DNA of 64,000 nucleotides, taken from Haloprofundus marisrubri (GTDB lineage: Archaea > Halobacteriota > Halobacteria > Halobacteriales > Haloferacaceae). The notes beneath the pieces were generated by a model. The model had not been told where the DNA came from. It ran no database searches and saw nothing but the letters and a program-made list of their open reading frames with translations. A program made the position numbers and the translations under genes. The stretch lies in NCBI RefSeq assembly GCF_001469955.1, contig NZ_LOPU01000016.1:186001-250000 (forward strand), written 5' to 3'. Of this stretch, positions 38,338-46,307 are shown piece after piece (the stretch's first letter is position 1; every line of letters begins with the position of its first letter).

Positions 38338-38353
38338 TTTAGGCTGGCCTAAA
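38338..38353. promoter_or_regulatory. DtxR-type operator S3
   Basis: TTTAGGCTGGCCTAAA is a palindrome with arms TTTAGGC/GCCTAAA, centred at 38345.5, directly upstream of the presumed TATA box of the binding-protein gene. It overlaps the expected BRE region. Confidence 0.8.
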
Positions 38354-38364
38354 AACCGAAGCTG

Positions 38365-38370
38365 TTAAAT
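38365..38370 (+). promoter_or_regulatory. TATA box of the iron-locus binding protein
   Basis: TTAAAT is centred about 26 bases before the ATG at 38394, predicting a leaderless mRNA. It sits between operators S3 and S4. Confidence 0.55.
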
Positions 38371-38373
38371 TGT

Positions 38374-38389
38374 TTTAGGTGAGCCTAAA
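38374..38389. promoter_or_regulatory. DtxR-type operator S4
   Basis: TTTAGGTGAGCCTAAA is a palindrome centred at 38381.5, between the TATA box and the ATG four bases beyond it. A bound regulator would cover the transcription start, which suggests repression. Confidence 0.8.
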
Positions 38390-38393
38390 TCAC

Positions 38394-39668
38394 ATGTCGA
38401 ACGACGCGGACGAGAGCAGAACAGCAACACGACGGGAGTATTTGCAGTACGGCGTCGTCGCCGGTGCGGGCCTGCTGGCCGGGTGTGCCGGTGACAGTCA
38501 GTCGAACGCCGCGAACGAGTCGGCGTCGGGAGAGACGCCGACCGAATCCACCGCGACTCAGACCGAGACGGACTCGACCACGACCGAAGCGGCGGACGAA
38601 TCTACCGAGACTCCCGCTTCGAGAGAGTCTTGGACCGTCGAAATGAAACCGCGGACGGAGATCACCTTCGAGCAGATTCCCGAGTCGGCCGTCGTCTACC
38701 GAGCGGATTACGCCGACATGATGATTGCACTCGGACAAGGTGACGCACTCGTCGGGATGCAGGACACCCAGAGCTTGCCGATGGAGATGCTCGACGAGCT
38801 TCCAGATGTTTCGGTGGCCCCCGACGGGATTACTCCTCTCCGTGAGGGTGGCGAGTACGACAAGGAGGTGTTCTACGAAATCGGTGCCGACCTTCATCTC
38901 ATCGACCCGAACAACGCGAAGAACTACTTCGGGTTCGACGAAGCCGACATCACCGAACTGGGTACGAACGTGGCTCCGTGGCTCGGAAGCTTCATCCGCA
39001 GACCACAGGACTCTATCGGTCCAAACTATCCGTACTACACCCTCTACGAGGCGTTCGAGAAGGTCGCTGCTGCGTTCCGAGAGCGCGAGCGATACGAAGC
39101 ACTGGCTACAGTACACGACGAACTCCTGATGTCCATCTCCGAACAGTTGCCACCGAAAGCAGAACGTCCGACGGTGGGACTTGCGTACCTCATCCCCGGC
39201 GAGGACTATGTCGGGTCCGGCGTCTTCTACCTCAACGACGCGACGCAACCCGGGATGGCGATGAAGCAGTACCACGACCTCGGCGTCGGGAACGTCTGGG
39301 AACGAGCGGACGTGAGCATGGACGGGCAGGTCAACTACGAGGCACTGCTGCAAGCAGACCCCGACGTACTCATCGCGCACAACGCGTTCGGATACACCGA
39401 CTCTATCGAGGAGTTCCGGACCGGTGTCGTCGACGTAATGCGTGAGGACGAACTCGGAAGCCAGTTGACTGCCGTCCAGAACAGTCGCGTCTATCGAGGC
39501 GGAAAGAACGTGCAGGGGCCGATTATCAACCTCTTCCAAACCGAAATCGCTGCAAAACAAATCTACCCGGAGACGTTCGGTGAGTGGCGAGGGCTCGGAG
39601 AAACCCCCGAAGAAGAACGGTTGTTCGACCGCCAGCGACTCTCGGCTATCATCAACGGAGACAGCTGA
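38394..39668 (+). CDS. ABC-type solute-binding lipoprotein (probable iron/siderophore)
   Basis: This 424-residue exported protein has a TAT signal (TRREYLQYG), a lipobox LLAGC with Cys22, an acidic Thr/Ser/Glu linker, and a FepB/BtuF-like binding fold (DYADMMIALGQGD, GADLHLIDPNN, ADPDVLIAHNAF). It is predicted to be a lipid-anchored receptor for an iron chelate or related cofactor. Operators of a DtxR-type regulator immediately precede it, which supports iron-dependent control. No permease or ATPase gene is nearby, so a transporter encoded elsewhere is assumed. A paralogue with the same promoter design is at 60753. Confidence 0.88.
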   Translation: MSNDADESRTATRREYLQYGVVAGAGLLAGCAGDSQSNAANESASGETPTESTATQTETDSTTTEAADESTETPASRESWTVEMKPRTEITFEQIPESAVVYRADYADMMIALGQGDALVGMQDTQSLPMEMLDELPDVSVAPDGITPLREGGEYDKEVFYEIGADLHLIDPNNAKNYFGFDEADITELGTNVAPWLGSFIRRPQDSIGPNYPYYTLYEAFEKVAAAFRERERYEALATVHDELLMSISEQLPPKAERPTVGLAYLIPGEDYVGSGVFYLNDATQPGMAMKQYHDLGVGNVWERADVSMDGQVNYEALLQADPDVLIAHNAFGYTDSIEEFRTGVVDVMREDELGSQLTAVQNSRVYRGGKNVQGPIINLFQTEIAAKQIYPETFGEWRGLGETPEEERLFDRQRLSAIINGDS

Positions 39669-39670
39669 AC

Positions 39671-39925
39671 GTGACCGAAGAGACTGCTCCACGGACACGA
39701 AACCACAACCGAGAGTCCAAGCTCCCGGAGCGAACTGGACGCAGCAGTATGCGCGCCCGTCAGTGGGCTATCGCGTACAGCTTCCGTGAACCGGCAGACT
39801 ACGGCGTTCCGGAGTTACCTGCGTGGACGGTGCGCCGGAGAGGCCGAAGCGGGGTCTCCTTCGCCGAAAACGAAGAGTCTGGACCGTTTATCCGCGCGGA
39901 AAACCCGGTTCGGGTGCGACGATAG
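39671..39925 (+). CDS. Small basic protein in the iron locus, unknown
   Basis: This 84-residue frame begins with GTG two bases after the binding-protein stop and ends 15 bases before the methyltransferase ATG, so the position fits an operon member. An internal ATG at 39749 (MRARQWAIAYSF) gives a 58-residue core with FREPADYGVPELPAW and the end FIRAENPVRVRR, which looks more protein-like than the first 26 residues. It may be the true start. No family is recognised. Confidence 0.5.
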   Translation: MTEETAPRTRNHNRESKLPERTGRSSMRARQWAIAYSFREPADYGVPELPAWTVRRRGRSGVSFAENEESGPFIRAENPVRVRR

Positions 39926-39940
39926 CGGAGTCGAAACCAG

Positions 39941-40744
39941 ATGACAGAACACGAAACGACGGAGACGACGGGCGGACCGCAAGGGCGACTCAAATCCGCT
40001 GCCAGCGCGCGCTGGAACGACGCGCGAAGCGCCGAGATGTGGGGGCAGTACGCCGACGGGGTGACACAGCACGACGGCCGACGAGCGTGGGAACGCGTTA
40101 TCCGCGATATCGTCGGTGACGACTCCCGACGAGTCCTCGACGTGGGGACCGGTGCGGGCTTTCTCGCTGGACTGTACGCCCAACTGGGTCACGATGTCGT
40201 CGGCTGTGACTTCTCCGAACCCATGCTCGAACAGGCCCGCGAACGCGCCGAGAGAGACGGCTTCGACGCCCGGTTCACTACCGGCGACGCCGAGGCGCTC
40301 CCGTTCGACGACGCGAGTTTCGACGTCGTGACGAACCGCGTGATGATTTGGTCGCTTCCGAATCCGGGCATCGCGGTCCGCGAGTGGTACCGAGTGCTTC
40401 GACCCGGTGGACAGGTGGTGCTGTTCGGCAACCATCCCGAGGACCCGACACGGAGCCTCACTGAACGAGCGGTTCGTCGACTGTACGCCGCTTCGCTTCG
40501 CGTCCGACGGGGGAAGTCGGCGAACAGTCTCGACGACGACACCCAGCGCACGTGGTACGAGGCCAAGACCGACCTGCCGTTTCACCACGCGCCACCGTCG
40601 AAGATTCGGTCGCTGTTCGACGCCGCCGGATTCGTCGACACCCGCATCGTCGACGTCGCGGAGACGTTCGACCAATGGCGAACGCTCGGTCCGTGGCGCG
40701 AACGGGTTCCGTGGCACGTCGTCGTCGGCCGAAAACCGGAGTGA
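39941..40744 (+). CDS. UbiE-like class I SAM methyltransferase
   Basis: This 267-residue methyltransferase has motif I VLDVGTGAGFLAGLYA near residue 65, followed by DFSEPMLEQARERA, and a UbiE-like acidic loop DAEALPFDDASFDVVTNR. The substrate is unknown. It lies in the metal-responsive operon between the small protein and the unknown protein at 40757, 12 bases from the latter, so a role in chelate or cofactor modification is possible but unsupported. Confidence 0.87.
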   Translation: MTEHETTETTGGPQGRLKSAASARWNDARSAEMWGQYADGVTQHDGRRAWERVIRDIVGDDSRRVLDVGTGAGFLAGLYAQLGHDVVGCDFSEPMLEQARERAERDGFDARFTTGDAEALPFDDASFDVVTNRVMIWSLPNPGIAVREWYRVLRPGGQVVLFGNHPEDPTRSLTERAVRRLYAASLRVRRGKSANSLDDDTQRTWYEAKTDLPFHHAPPSKIRSLFDAAGFVDTRIVDVAETFDQWRTLGPWRERVPWHVVVGRKPE

Positions 40745-40756
40745 GAGAGACGAACG

Positions 40757-41722
40757 ATGGTTGGAGCGACGCTCGCCGAAATCCGCAAACACGTCGAAGC
40801 ACTGGCGAGCACCGACGGGACGTACGTCGTCCACTGTGGACGGACGGGAGAGCGACCGATTCCGACCGCTGGAAAGAGCTTCGAGAGTCGTCTGGTCGCC
40901 GAACACGCCGTCTACGCCGCCACCCAGTACCGCGCGGCACTGCGGCGATACGACCCACGACTCCCGCAGTACGACCTCACCGTCTCACAGGATATCGGGT
41001 CGTACCGGTCAGGAAGTCAGGAACCGACGGAATCGCCTCGTGAGGCGTCCCCATCTGCTGCTTGCGACACCGACTTCGGGTCGGCGACGCCGTCGGTGCA
41101 CTCCCCGCTGGTCGAGTTCTGTCACCGCGTCGCAGCGGGGGTGTTCGAGACGCTCTGTGAGTCCGGCCACAGGGCTGTAGAGACGGCGGTGATGCACGTC
41201 TACTTCGACCTCGCGGAGTCGGTTCGACATCCCGACGAACTCTGTCTCTGTCTGCTCGAAAGCATCGCCGCCGAACTCACCCATCGGTTGACGCCGGCCG
41301 AGCAAGCCAGTGTCCTCGCGGAGACGGTCACACGTCTCCCGCCAATCGAAGCGGCCGACGACCCCGTTTCGGCGACGCTGGAGACGCTCGCAGCACGTGG
41401 CTTCCTCTCGACGTACAGCCAGTCACCGTCGTCGGTCGACCTCGACGCTGGAAGGCGGTCGGTGGTCGTCCGGGTTTCCGAGTACGCACTGTCTCCACGA
41501 GCGGACCACCTTCCCGTGCTTCCGTTCGTAGTCGAACTCTCCCGGCACCGACCCGAGTGGCCGCTCTCGTCGCTTCGAGTCGTCGACACCGACGACGGGT
41601 GGACACTCGTACTCGTGCAGTCGAGAGACGACGCCCCGACTGGTCTCGCCAGCGTGCCAATCGAACACTCGGAGGAGGACTACGGAGAACACAACCAGAT
41701 GAGTGAGGATACGGATAGATGA
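40757..41722 (+). CDS. Unknown protein of the iron locus
   Basis: This 321-residue acidic protein has no transmembrane segment. The N-terminal 80 residues (HVEALASTDGTYVVHCGRTGERPIP...AAEHAVYAATQYRAAL) and a central helical part around residues 115-200 (CHRVAAGVFETLCESGHRAVETAVMHVYFDLAESV) look like two separate domains. I recall similar proteins beside haloarchaeal DtxR regulators (DUF7551/7552-type), but cannot confirm this. It overlaps the DtxR gene by four bases (ATGA), so translation is probably coupled. Confidence 0.72.
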   Translation: MVGATLAEIRKHVEALASTDGTYVVHCGRTGERPIPTAGKSFESRLVAEHAVYAATQYRAALRRYDPRLPQYDLTVSQDIGSYRSGSQEPTESPREASPSAACDTDFGSATPSVHSPLVEFCHRVAAGVFETLCESGHRAVETAVMHVYFDLAESVRHPDELCLCLLESIAAELTHRLTPAEQASVLAETVTRLPPIEAADDPVSATLETLAARGFLSTYSQSPSSVDLDAGRRSVVVRVSEYALSPRADHLPVLPFVVELSRHRPEWPLSSLRVVDTDDGWTLVLVQSRDDAPTGLASVPIEHSEEDYGEHNQMSEDTDR

Positions 41723-42093
41723 GCGGTGTCGTTCAGTATCTCCTCGGCCTGTACATCGCCGAGCATCGGGAGTCGGCACCCGTCTCACCCGGTATCGTCG
41801 CCGAGATGGTCGGTCGGTCGCCGGCGACGGTTATCGAGGCGTTTCGACAGTTCGAGGCCGACGGTCTCCTCGTCTACGAACCGTACGACGGCGCGACACT
41901 GACCGACGCCGGGCGACAACGGGCCGAAGAGCTACACAGCACCTACGTGACGCTCTCGTGGTTCTTCCGGAGCGTTCTCGACCTCGACGAGTACGAAACG
42001 GAGGCGATGGAGATGGCGGGCGTCGTGAGTCCCGACGTCGCTGCGCGCCTCGCAACGACGCTTCCGTTCGAAGACGAGCGACCCAGAGAGTGA
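41719..42093 (+). CDS. DtxR-family metal-dependent transcriptional regulator
   Basis: This 124-residue protein matches the DtxR/MntR/Idr family: N-terminal winged helix with YLLGLYIAEHRESAPVSPGIVAEMVGRSPATVIEAF, wing with DGLLVYEPYDGATLTDAGRQRAEELH, then the dimerisation helices with FFRSVLDLDEYETEAMEMAGVVSP. Glu and His residues in the second half could bind Fe(II) or Mn(II). It is the last gene of the locus whose promoter carries four matching palindromes, so autoregulation is expected. Short for the family (a full DtxR adds an SH3-like domain), but normal for archaeal Idr-like proteins. Confidence 0.87.
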   Translation: MSGVVQYLLGLYIAEHRESAPVSPGIVAEMVGRSPATVIEAFRQFEADGLLVYEPYDGATLTDAGRQRAEELHSTYVTLSWFFRSVLDLDEYETEAMEMAGVVSPDVAARLATTLPFEDERPRE

Positions 42094-42220
42094 GCGAGTC
42101 CGAACAGCGGAGAGTCCGTCCGCTCGTAGTCCGTCGACTACGCTGGTCGAACGGCCGACGGATGAAAATACGAATTGGTTGGTCCCGCCCGCGTTCTGTC
42201 GATGGGTTTGTTCGATTCGA

Positions 42221-42547
42221 TTAGAACGGCGGCGAGTAGTCTCGGTACTCGTCCATCTCCTCCATCTCTAGCGTCTTGCTGGGCATCACCGCTGCGCGCG
42301 GACCGCCCGCACGGCGGACGGTCACCTTCGAGATTTCGTCGACTTCGTCGGGGAGTCGGTGTCGAATCGCCCGCATCGTCATCGGTGCGATACCGCATCC
42401 AGAGCAGGCACCGCCGATAGCGACGGTCACTTCGCCGCTTTCCTCGTCGACTTCCTCGATTTCGAAGTAGCCGCCGTGGTCTTGGATTTGCGGGACGTTG
42501 TTGCTCAGATAGCTCCGGGTTCGCCGTTCGAGGCCTTCGGCACTCAT
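42221..42547 (-). CDS. NifU-like Fe-S scaffold protein
   Basis: This 108-residue protein has the NifU C-terminal domain with the cluster-binding motif GGACSGCGIAPMTM around residues 45-58. It resembles the single-domain Nfu proteins that carry Fe-S clusters to targets. Upstream, two sequences related to DtxR operators suggest metal-dependent expression. It is convergent with the DtxR gene and lies next to the degenerate tRNA-Val region. Confidence 0.9.
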   Translation of the reverse strand: MSAEGLERRTRSYLSNNVPQIQDHGGYFEIEEVDEESGEVTVAIGGACSGCGIAPMTMRAIRHRLPDEVDEISKVTVRRAGGPRAAVMPSKTLEMEEMDEYRDYSPPF

Positions 42548-42576
42548 ACACGTCTATTCACGCGGGTATCTGTAAT

Positions 42577-42634
42577 CAATTTATGGTGTTTGGTGGCCCT
42601 AAAACAAACGTATGGTTGTTTGGAAGGCCTAAAA
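42577..42634. promoter_or_regulatory. NifU promoter with two DtxR-like palindromes
   Basis: TTTGGTGGCCCTAAAA (42589-42604) and TTTGGAAGGCCTAAAA (42619-42634) are palindromes with one TTTGG and one CCTAAA arm, 30 bases apart centre to centre. Both lie upstream of a TATA-like element at 42577-42586 (minus strand CCATAAATTG), i.e. at activator-like positions, unlike the sites in front of the binding proteins. Confidence 0.5.
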
Positions 42635-42722
42635 TTGGATGTATGGGATTTTCTACCCGACGACGAACGAGCTCCGGACCTATCGGAGAGAAACGGTGAG
42701 AGAAAGCGCTCGTACAGGCTGG

Positions 42723-42743
42723 TGCGTTCGGGCGGAGTCGAAC
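42723..42743 (-). repeat. Degenerate tRNA-Val 3'-end copy (third)
   Basis: These 21 bases match the end of tRNA-Val (TGGGCTCGGGCGGATTCGAAC on the plus strand) at 18 positions. It is the most distant and most diverged of three copies downstream of the tRNA. Confidence 0.65.
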
Positions 42744-42789
42744 TTCGGTCTCTCCACTCGCTCCGTTCGTCGTGATGCGTCGTCAGAAG

Positions 42790-42811
42790 TGGGTTCGGGC
42801 GGATTCGACCC
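42790..42811 (-). repeat. Degenerate tRNA-Val 3'-end copy (second)
   Basis: These 22 bases match the tRNA-Val 3' end at 20 positions. Near it, CGGATTCGACCC at 42800-42811 and CAGGTTCGACCG at 42845-42856 can pair partly, as in the nearest copy. Confidence 0.7.
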
Positions 42812-42905
42812 GCGCCGACCTCGTTCGCTACGCTCACTCGTCGTCAGGTTCGACCGTCCTCTCGACACAGATTTGTGATTCACCGTACGGTTCGTCACAG
42901 AAATA

Positions 42906-42929
42906 TGGGCTCGGGCGGATTCGAACCAC
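42906..42929 (-). repeat. Identical tRNA-Val 3'-end copy (nearest)
   Basis: These 24 bases are identical to tRNA-Val positions 43018-43041 (acceptor and T-arm 3' part). GGGCGG-AT-TCGAACC at 42913-42927 pairs with GGTTCGACCGCCC at 42962-42974 (13 base pairs), and CAACC/GGTTG closes an inner stem. The overall hairpin resembles the one beside tRNA-Phe. Confidence 0.85.
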
Positions 42930-42984
42930 TTCGTCAACCTCGCTACGCTCGGTTGCCGCAAGGTTCGACCGCCCTCCCGTCACG

Positions 42985-43015
42985 AAAATCCTGCTCGCTG
43001 TCGCTCGCAGATTTT
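42985..43015 (-). terminator. Hairpin directly 3' of tRNA-Val, terminator-like
   Basis: AAAAT-C-CTGC on the plus strand pairs with GCAG-ATTTT across a 12-base loop (about nine base pairs). On the minus (tRNA) strand the hairpin ends in a T-run, as expected of a terminator for the tRNA transcript. It starts three bases after the tRNA end. Confidence 0.45.
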
Positions 43016-43017
43016 AG

Positions 43018-43091
43018 TGGGCTCGGGCGGATTCGAACCACCGACCTCAGCCTTGTAAAGGCCGCGTCATAACCAACTAGACCACGAGCCC
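43018..43091 (-). tRNA. tRNA-Val (TAC)
   Basis: This 74-nt tRNA has acceptor GGGCTCG/CGAGCCC, anticodon stem CGGCC/GGCTG (one G-T pair), loop TTTACAA with anticodon TAC, and T-arm GGTGG-TTCGAAT-CCGCC. No intron and no encoded CCA. Confidence 0.97.
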
Positions 43092-43162
43092 GCGTATCGC
43101 CACGAATCGCTCCGCTCGAATAACTGTTTCTCTCTGCGTTCGGGCCCGGAACGCTTACTCGC

Positions 43163-43732
43163 GTGGGGTCCGTTCACACGACTGTGCGCACGCGAGCTCT
43201 CTTCGCCGGTCTCCTCGTCATCTCACTGACGGCGGCGGGCGGCGTCTTCGCACTCGACTACGTCCGGAGTCCACCGGAACCGAGCGAGTACAACACGACG
43301 ACGGTGACCGCCGTCGACGAAGCCAACGGGACCCAACTCACGGCCGTCGACGTCCGAATCGCCGACACGTTCAGCAAACGCTACACCGGGCTGAGCAACA
43401 CGACGTCGCTCGACGACGGCGAGGGGATGCTGTTCATCCACGACGACGAGGACCAGTACTCGTACGTCATGCGGAACATGGACTTCCCGCTCGACATCGT
43501 CTTCGTCGACGCCAACGGCACTATCACACGGATTCACCACGCGCCGCTGGACCCACCGGGTACGTCCGAAGCACAACTGACGCGCTACACCGGCTACGGG
43601 AAGTACGTCCTCGAAGTGCCGATGGGCTACACCAACCGGACCGGCATCTCCGAGGGGGACACGCTCCTGATTCCGAACGAAACGGCCGGCGAGAACGAAC
43701 CGATGAACCGGAGTATTTCGATTCGTAGGTAA
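43163..43732 (+). CDS. DUF192-domain exported or membrane-anchored protein
   Basis: This 189-residue protein has an N-terminal signal-anchor segment (about residues 11-31) and a DUF192 domain from about residue 60: RIADTFSKRYTGLSNTTSLDDGEGMLFIHDD, then YVMRNMDFPLDIVFVDANG. The domain has no assigned biochemical role. The start is GTG 43163; GTG 43184 (VRTRALFAGLL) is also possible and leaves the anchor intact. It is 34 bases upstream of the ABC exporter gene but that gene appears to have its own promoter. Confidence 0.85.
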   Translation: MGSVHTTVRTRALFAGLLVISLTAAGGVFALDYVRSPPEPSEYNTTTVTAVDEANGTQLTAVDVRIADTFSKRYTGLSNTTSLDDGEGMLFIHDDEDQYSYVMRNMDFPLDIVFVDANGTITRIHHAPLDPPGTSEAQLTRYTGYGKYVLEVPMGYTNRTGISEGDTLLIPNETAGENEPMNRSISIRR

Positions 43733-43735
43733 TGC

Positions 43736-43743
43736 TTTTTAAG
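43736..43743 (+). promoter_or_regulatory. TATA box of the ABC exporter gene
   Basis: TTTTTAAG lies 27 bases (centre) from the ATG at 43767, in the short gap after the DUF192 stop, predicting a leaderless mRNA. Confidence 0.5.
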
Positions 43744-43766
43744 CGCGAACACTTGTTACGAAGGTA

Positions 43767-45710
43767 ATGGGAACGGCCGTAGACGAAGACGACCCTTTCG
43801 AGGCGCAACGGGAGCAGACGGACAACCCGATGCGCCGACTGTTCAGCAAGTACGGCCGGCAGAACACGACGCAGTTCGTCGTCGGGTTGTTCGCTTCTGT
43901 CGTCGCGCGTTTGCTCGATTTGCTCCCCCCGGTGGTGCTCGGTATTGCTATCGACGCCGTCTTCGGCGACAAGGAGTACGCACAAGCCGTCGCCGACACG
44001 ATTCCTATCTCCGCGGCCGCCGTCTCGGGTGTGATTCCGGCCACACAGACCGACCAGTTCTACTTCTCGGTCGGTCTCATCGCCTTCGGCTTCTTCGGCG
44101 GCGCAGTGTTTCACTGGACGCGTAACTGGGGCTGGAACTCCTTCGCACAGAACATCCAGCACGCCATCCGCACCGACACGTACGACAAGATGCAGCGGCT
44201 GAACATGGATTTCTTCGCCGACAAGCAGACTGGCGAGATGATGTCCATCCTCTCGAACGACGTCAACCGCCTCGAACGGTTCCTCAACGACGGGATGAAC
44301 TCCTTCTTCCGCCTGTCGGTGATGGTGCTCGCCATCGCCGCGATTCTCTTTTCGATGAACTGGCAACTGGCGCTCGTCGCCCTTCTCCCGGTGCCACTCA
44401 TCGCGCTTTTCACGTGGAAGTTCGTCGATATCATCCAACCGAAGTACGCCGACGTTCGCTCCTCCGTCGGGACGCTCAACTCGAGACTCGAAAACAACCT
44501 CGGCGGTATTCAGGTCATCAAAACCTCGAACACCGAGAACTACGAGTCCGACCGCGTCGACGACGTGTCGATGGACTACTTCGACGCCAACTGGGACGCG
44601 ATTCGCACGCGCATCAAGTTCTTCCCCGGCCTCCGCGTGCTCGCCGGTATCGGCTTCGTCGTCACGTTCATGGTCGGCGGTCTCTGGGTGGTCAACGGCC
44701 CGCCCGGTCCGCTCTCCGGGACTCTCTCGGTCGGCCAGTTCGTTACGTTCATCGTTCTCACCCAGCGGTTCATCTGGCCGATGGCGCAGTTCGGCCAAAT
44801 CATCAACATGTACCAGCGCGCCCGCGCCTCCTCGGCGCGTATCTTCGGCCTGATGGACGAACCCTCGCGCATCGCCGAGGACCCCAACGCCGAGGAACTC
44901 GTCGTCTCCGAGGGCCACGTCGAGTACGACGACGTCACCTTCGGCTACGACGAGGACGAGACCATCGTCGAAGACGTCGACTTCGTCGTCGAAGGCGGCG
45001 AGACGCTCGCACTCGTCGGTCCGACCGGGGCGGGCAAATCGACCATCCTGAAACTCCTGCTTCGGATGTACGACGTCGACCAAGGGAAGATAGAGGTGGA
45101 CGGACAGGACCTCCGCGACGTGACGATTCCGAGCCTCCGACAGGCCATCGGCTACGTCAGTCAGGAGACGTTCATGTTCTACGGGACCGTCCGCGACAAC
45201 ATCGCCTACGGCGCGTTCGACGCGACGGACGAGGAAATCGTCGAGGCTGCGAAAGCCGCCGAGGCGCACAAGTTCATCCAGAACCTCAAAAACGGCTACG
45301 ACACCGAAATCGGCGAGCGCGGGGTGAAACTCTCGGGCGGCCAGCGCCAGCGACTCTCCATTGCCCGTGCTATCCTGAAAGACCCCGAAATCCTGATTCT
45401 CGACGAGGCAACCTCCGACGTCGACACCGAGACGGAGATGCTCATCCAGCGGAGTCTCGACCGCCTCACCGAGAACCGGACGACGTTCTCTATCGCCCAC
45501 CGGCTTTCGACCATCAAGGACGCCGACCAAATCGTCGTTCTCGAAGGCGGGAAAATCAAAGAACGCGGCACGCACGCCGAACTGCTCTCGAACGACGACC
45601 TGTACGCGCATCTCTGGGGTGTGCAGGCCGGTGAGATAGACGAACTCCCCGAGGAGTTCATCGAACGCGCGTCCCGTCGGCAGGCGCGAACCGAAGCCCA
45701 AGACGACTGA
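43767..45710 (+). CDS. ABC-type exporter (fused membrane and ATPase domains)
   Basis: This 647-residue half-transporter is of the MsbA/multidrug type. About six membrane spans lie between residues 30 and 330. The ATPase has Walker A GPTGAGKST near residue 420, Q-loop SQETFMFYG, signature LSGGQRQR near residue 520 and Walker B ILILDEATS. It probably dimerises and exports lipids or drugs; no substrate can be read. The C-terminus has an acidic/Arg-rich tail. The minus-strand 725-codon frame covering it is a shadow. Confidence 0.93.
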   Translation: MGTAVDEDDPFEAQREQTDNPMRRLFSKYGRQNTTQFVVGLFASVVARLLDLLPPVVLGIAIDAVFGDKEYAQAVADTIPISAAAVSGVIPATQTDQFYFSVGLIAFGFFGGAVFHWTRNWGWNSFAQNIQHAIRTDTYDKMQRLNMDFFADKQTGEMMSILSNDVNRLERFLNDGMNSFFRLSVMVLAIAAILFSMNWQLALVALLPVPLIALFTWKFVDIIQPKYADVRSSVGTLNSRLENNLGGIQVIKTSNTENYESDRVDDVSMDYFDANWDAIRTRIKFFPGLRVLAGIGFVVTFMVGGLWVVNGPPGPLSGTLSVGQFVTFIVLTQRFIWPMAQFGQIINMYQRARASSARIFGLMDEPSRIAEDPNAEELVVSEGHVEYDDVTFGYDEDETIVEDVDFVVEGGETLALVGPTGAGKSTILKLLLRMYDVDQGKIEVDGQDLRDVTIPSLRQAIGYVSQETFMFYGTVRDNIAYGAFDATDEEIVEAAKAAEAHKFIQNLKNGYDTEIGERGVKLSGGQRQRLSIARAILKDPEILILDEATSDVDTETEMLIQRSLDRLTENRTTFSIAHRLSTIKDADQIVVLEGGKIKERGTHAELLSNDDLYAHLWGVQAGEIDELPEEFIERASRRQARTEAQDD

Positions 45711-45793
45711 CGGTCGGCGTTCGATACGGGTTCGCTTTTTTCTCGGTCGCTATCGGTCGGTCCGACCCGTCGTCGGTCGACCGTGACGACCGT

Positions 45794-46117
45794 TCAGAAC
45801 GATTCTTGGTCTTCTGCGTCTTCGTCGGCCCCGCGGTCGCTGTAGCCCTGACGGCCGACCGCCTCCGACCCGACCATGTTGAGCACCGCCTGCTTGACTT
45901 CGCCTGCGTCTTCGAACTCCTCGCCGGCGTCTTCTTGATACGGTTCCATGATTTCACCGAACGTCGTCGTCCCGTTGGGGAGTTCGAGTTCGTGGTCGCC
46001 GTACTCGTCGACGAGTTCCTCCGTTGTCGCCGGGTAGTCGTACGATTCGAGTTCCCCCTCCAACTCACCGAACTCGACACCCAACTCTCGGCTGTCGTCG
46101 GCTTCGTCGTTACTCAT
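45794..46117 (-). CDS. DUF5789-family small acidic protein
   Basis: This 107-residue soluble protein (MSNDEADDSRELGVEFGELE...) matches the haloarchaeal DUF5789 pattern with YPATTEELVDEYGDHELELPNGTTTFGEIM. About a third of residues are acidic. Function is unknown. It stands alone on the minus strand. Confidence 0.8.
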   Translation of the reverse strand: MSNDEADDSRELGVEFGELEGELESYDYPATTEELVDEYGDHELELPNGTTTFGEIMEPYQEDAGEEFEDAGEVKQAVLNMVGSEAVGRQGYSDRGADEDAEDQESF

Positions 46118-46307
46118 GCGAGTTTGTGGTCAACGCCGCGGCAAAAACCGATTCGCATCGTTCAGTTTTCGTGAACAAATCGCCTGACACGACGGTGGTC
46201 GTGGGGGGTCGACACAACGACGCCGACGTCGACAGCGGTCACGGAAGTCGACACAGTGAGGTCAAGCAGACCCCGGACTACAAGCCCTCTCGGCGTGTGC
46301 GGCCGAT

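Noticed and set aside
42639-43072. Several short frames with RxxRxxSGGFEPLRQPRYARL-like text
   Set aside because: They are translations of tRNA-Val 3'-end copies and flanks, not proteins.
43524-45701. 725-codon minus-strand frame opposite the ABC exporter
   Set aside because: Antisense shadow; the plus strand has all ABC motifs.
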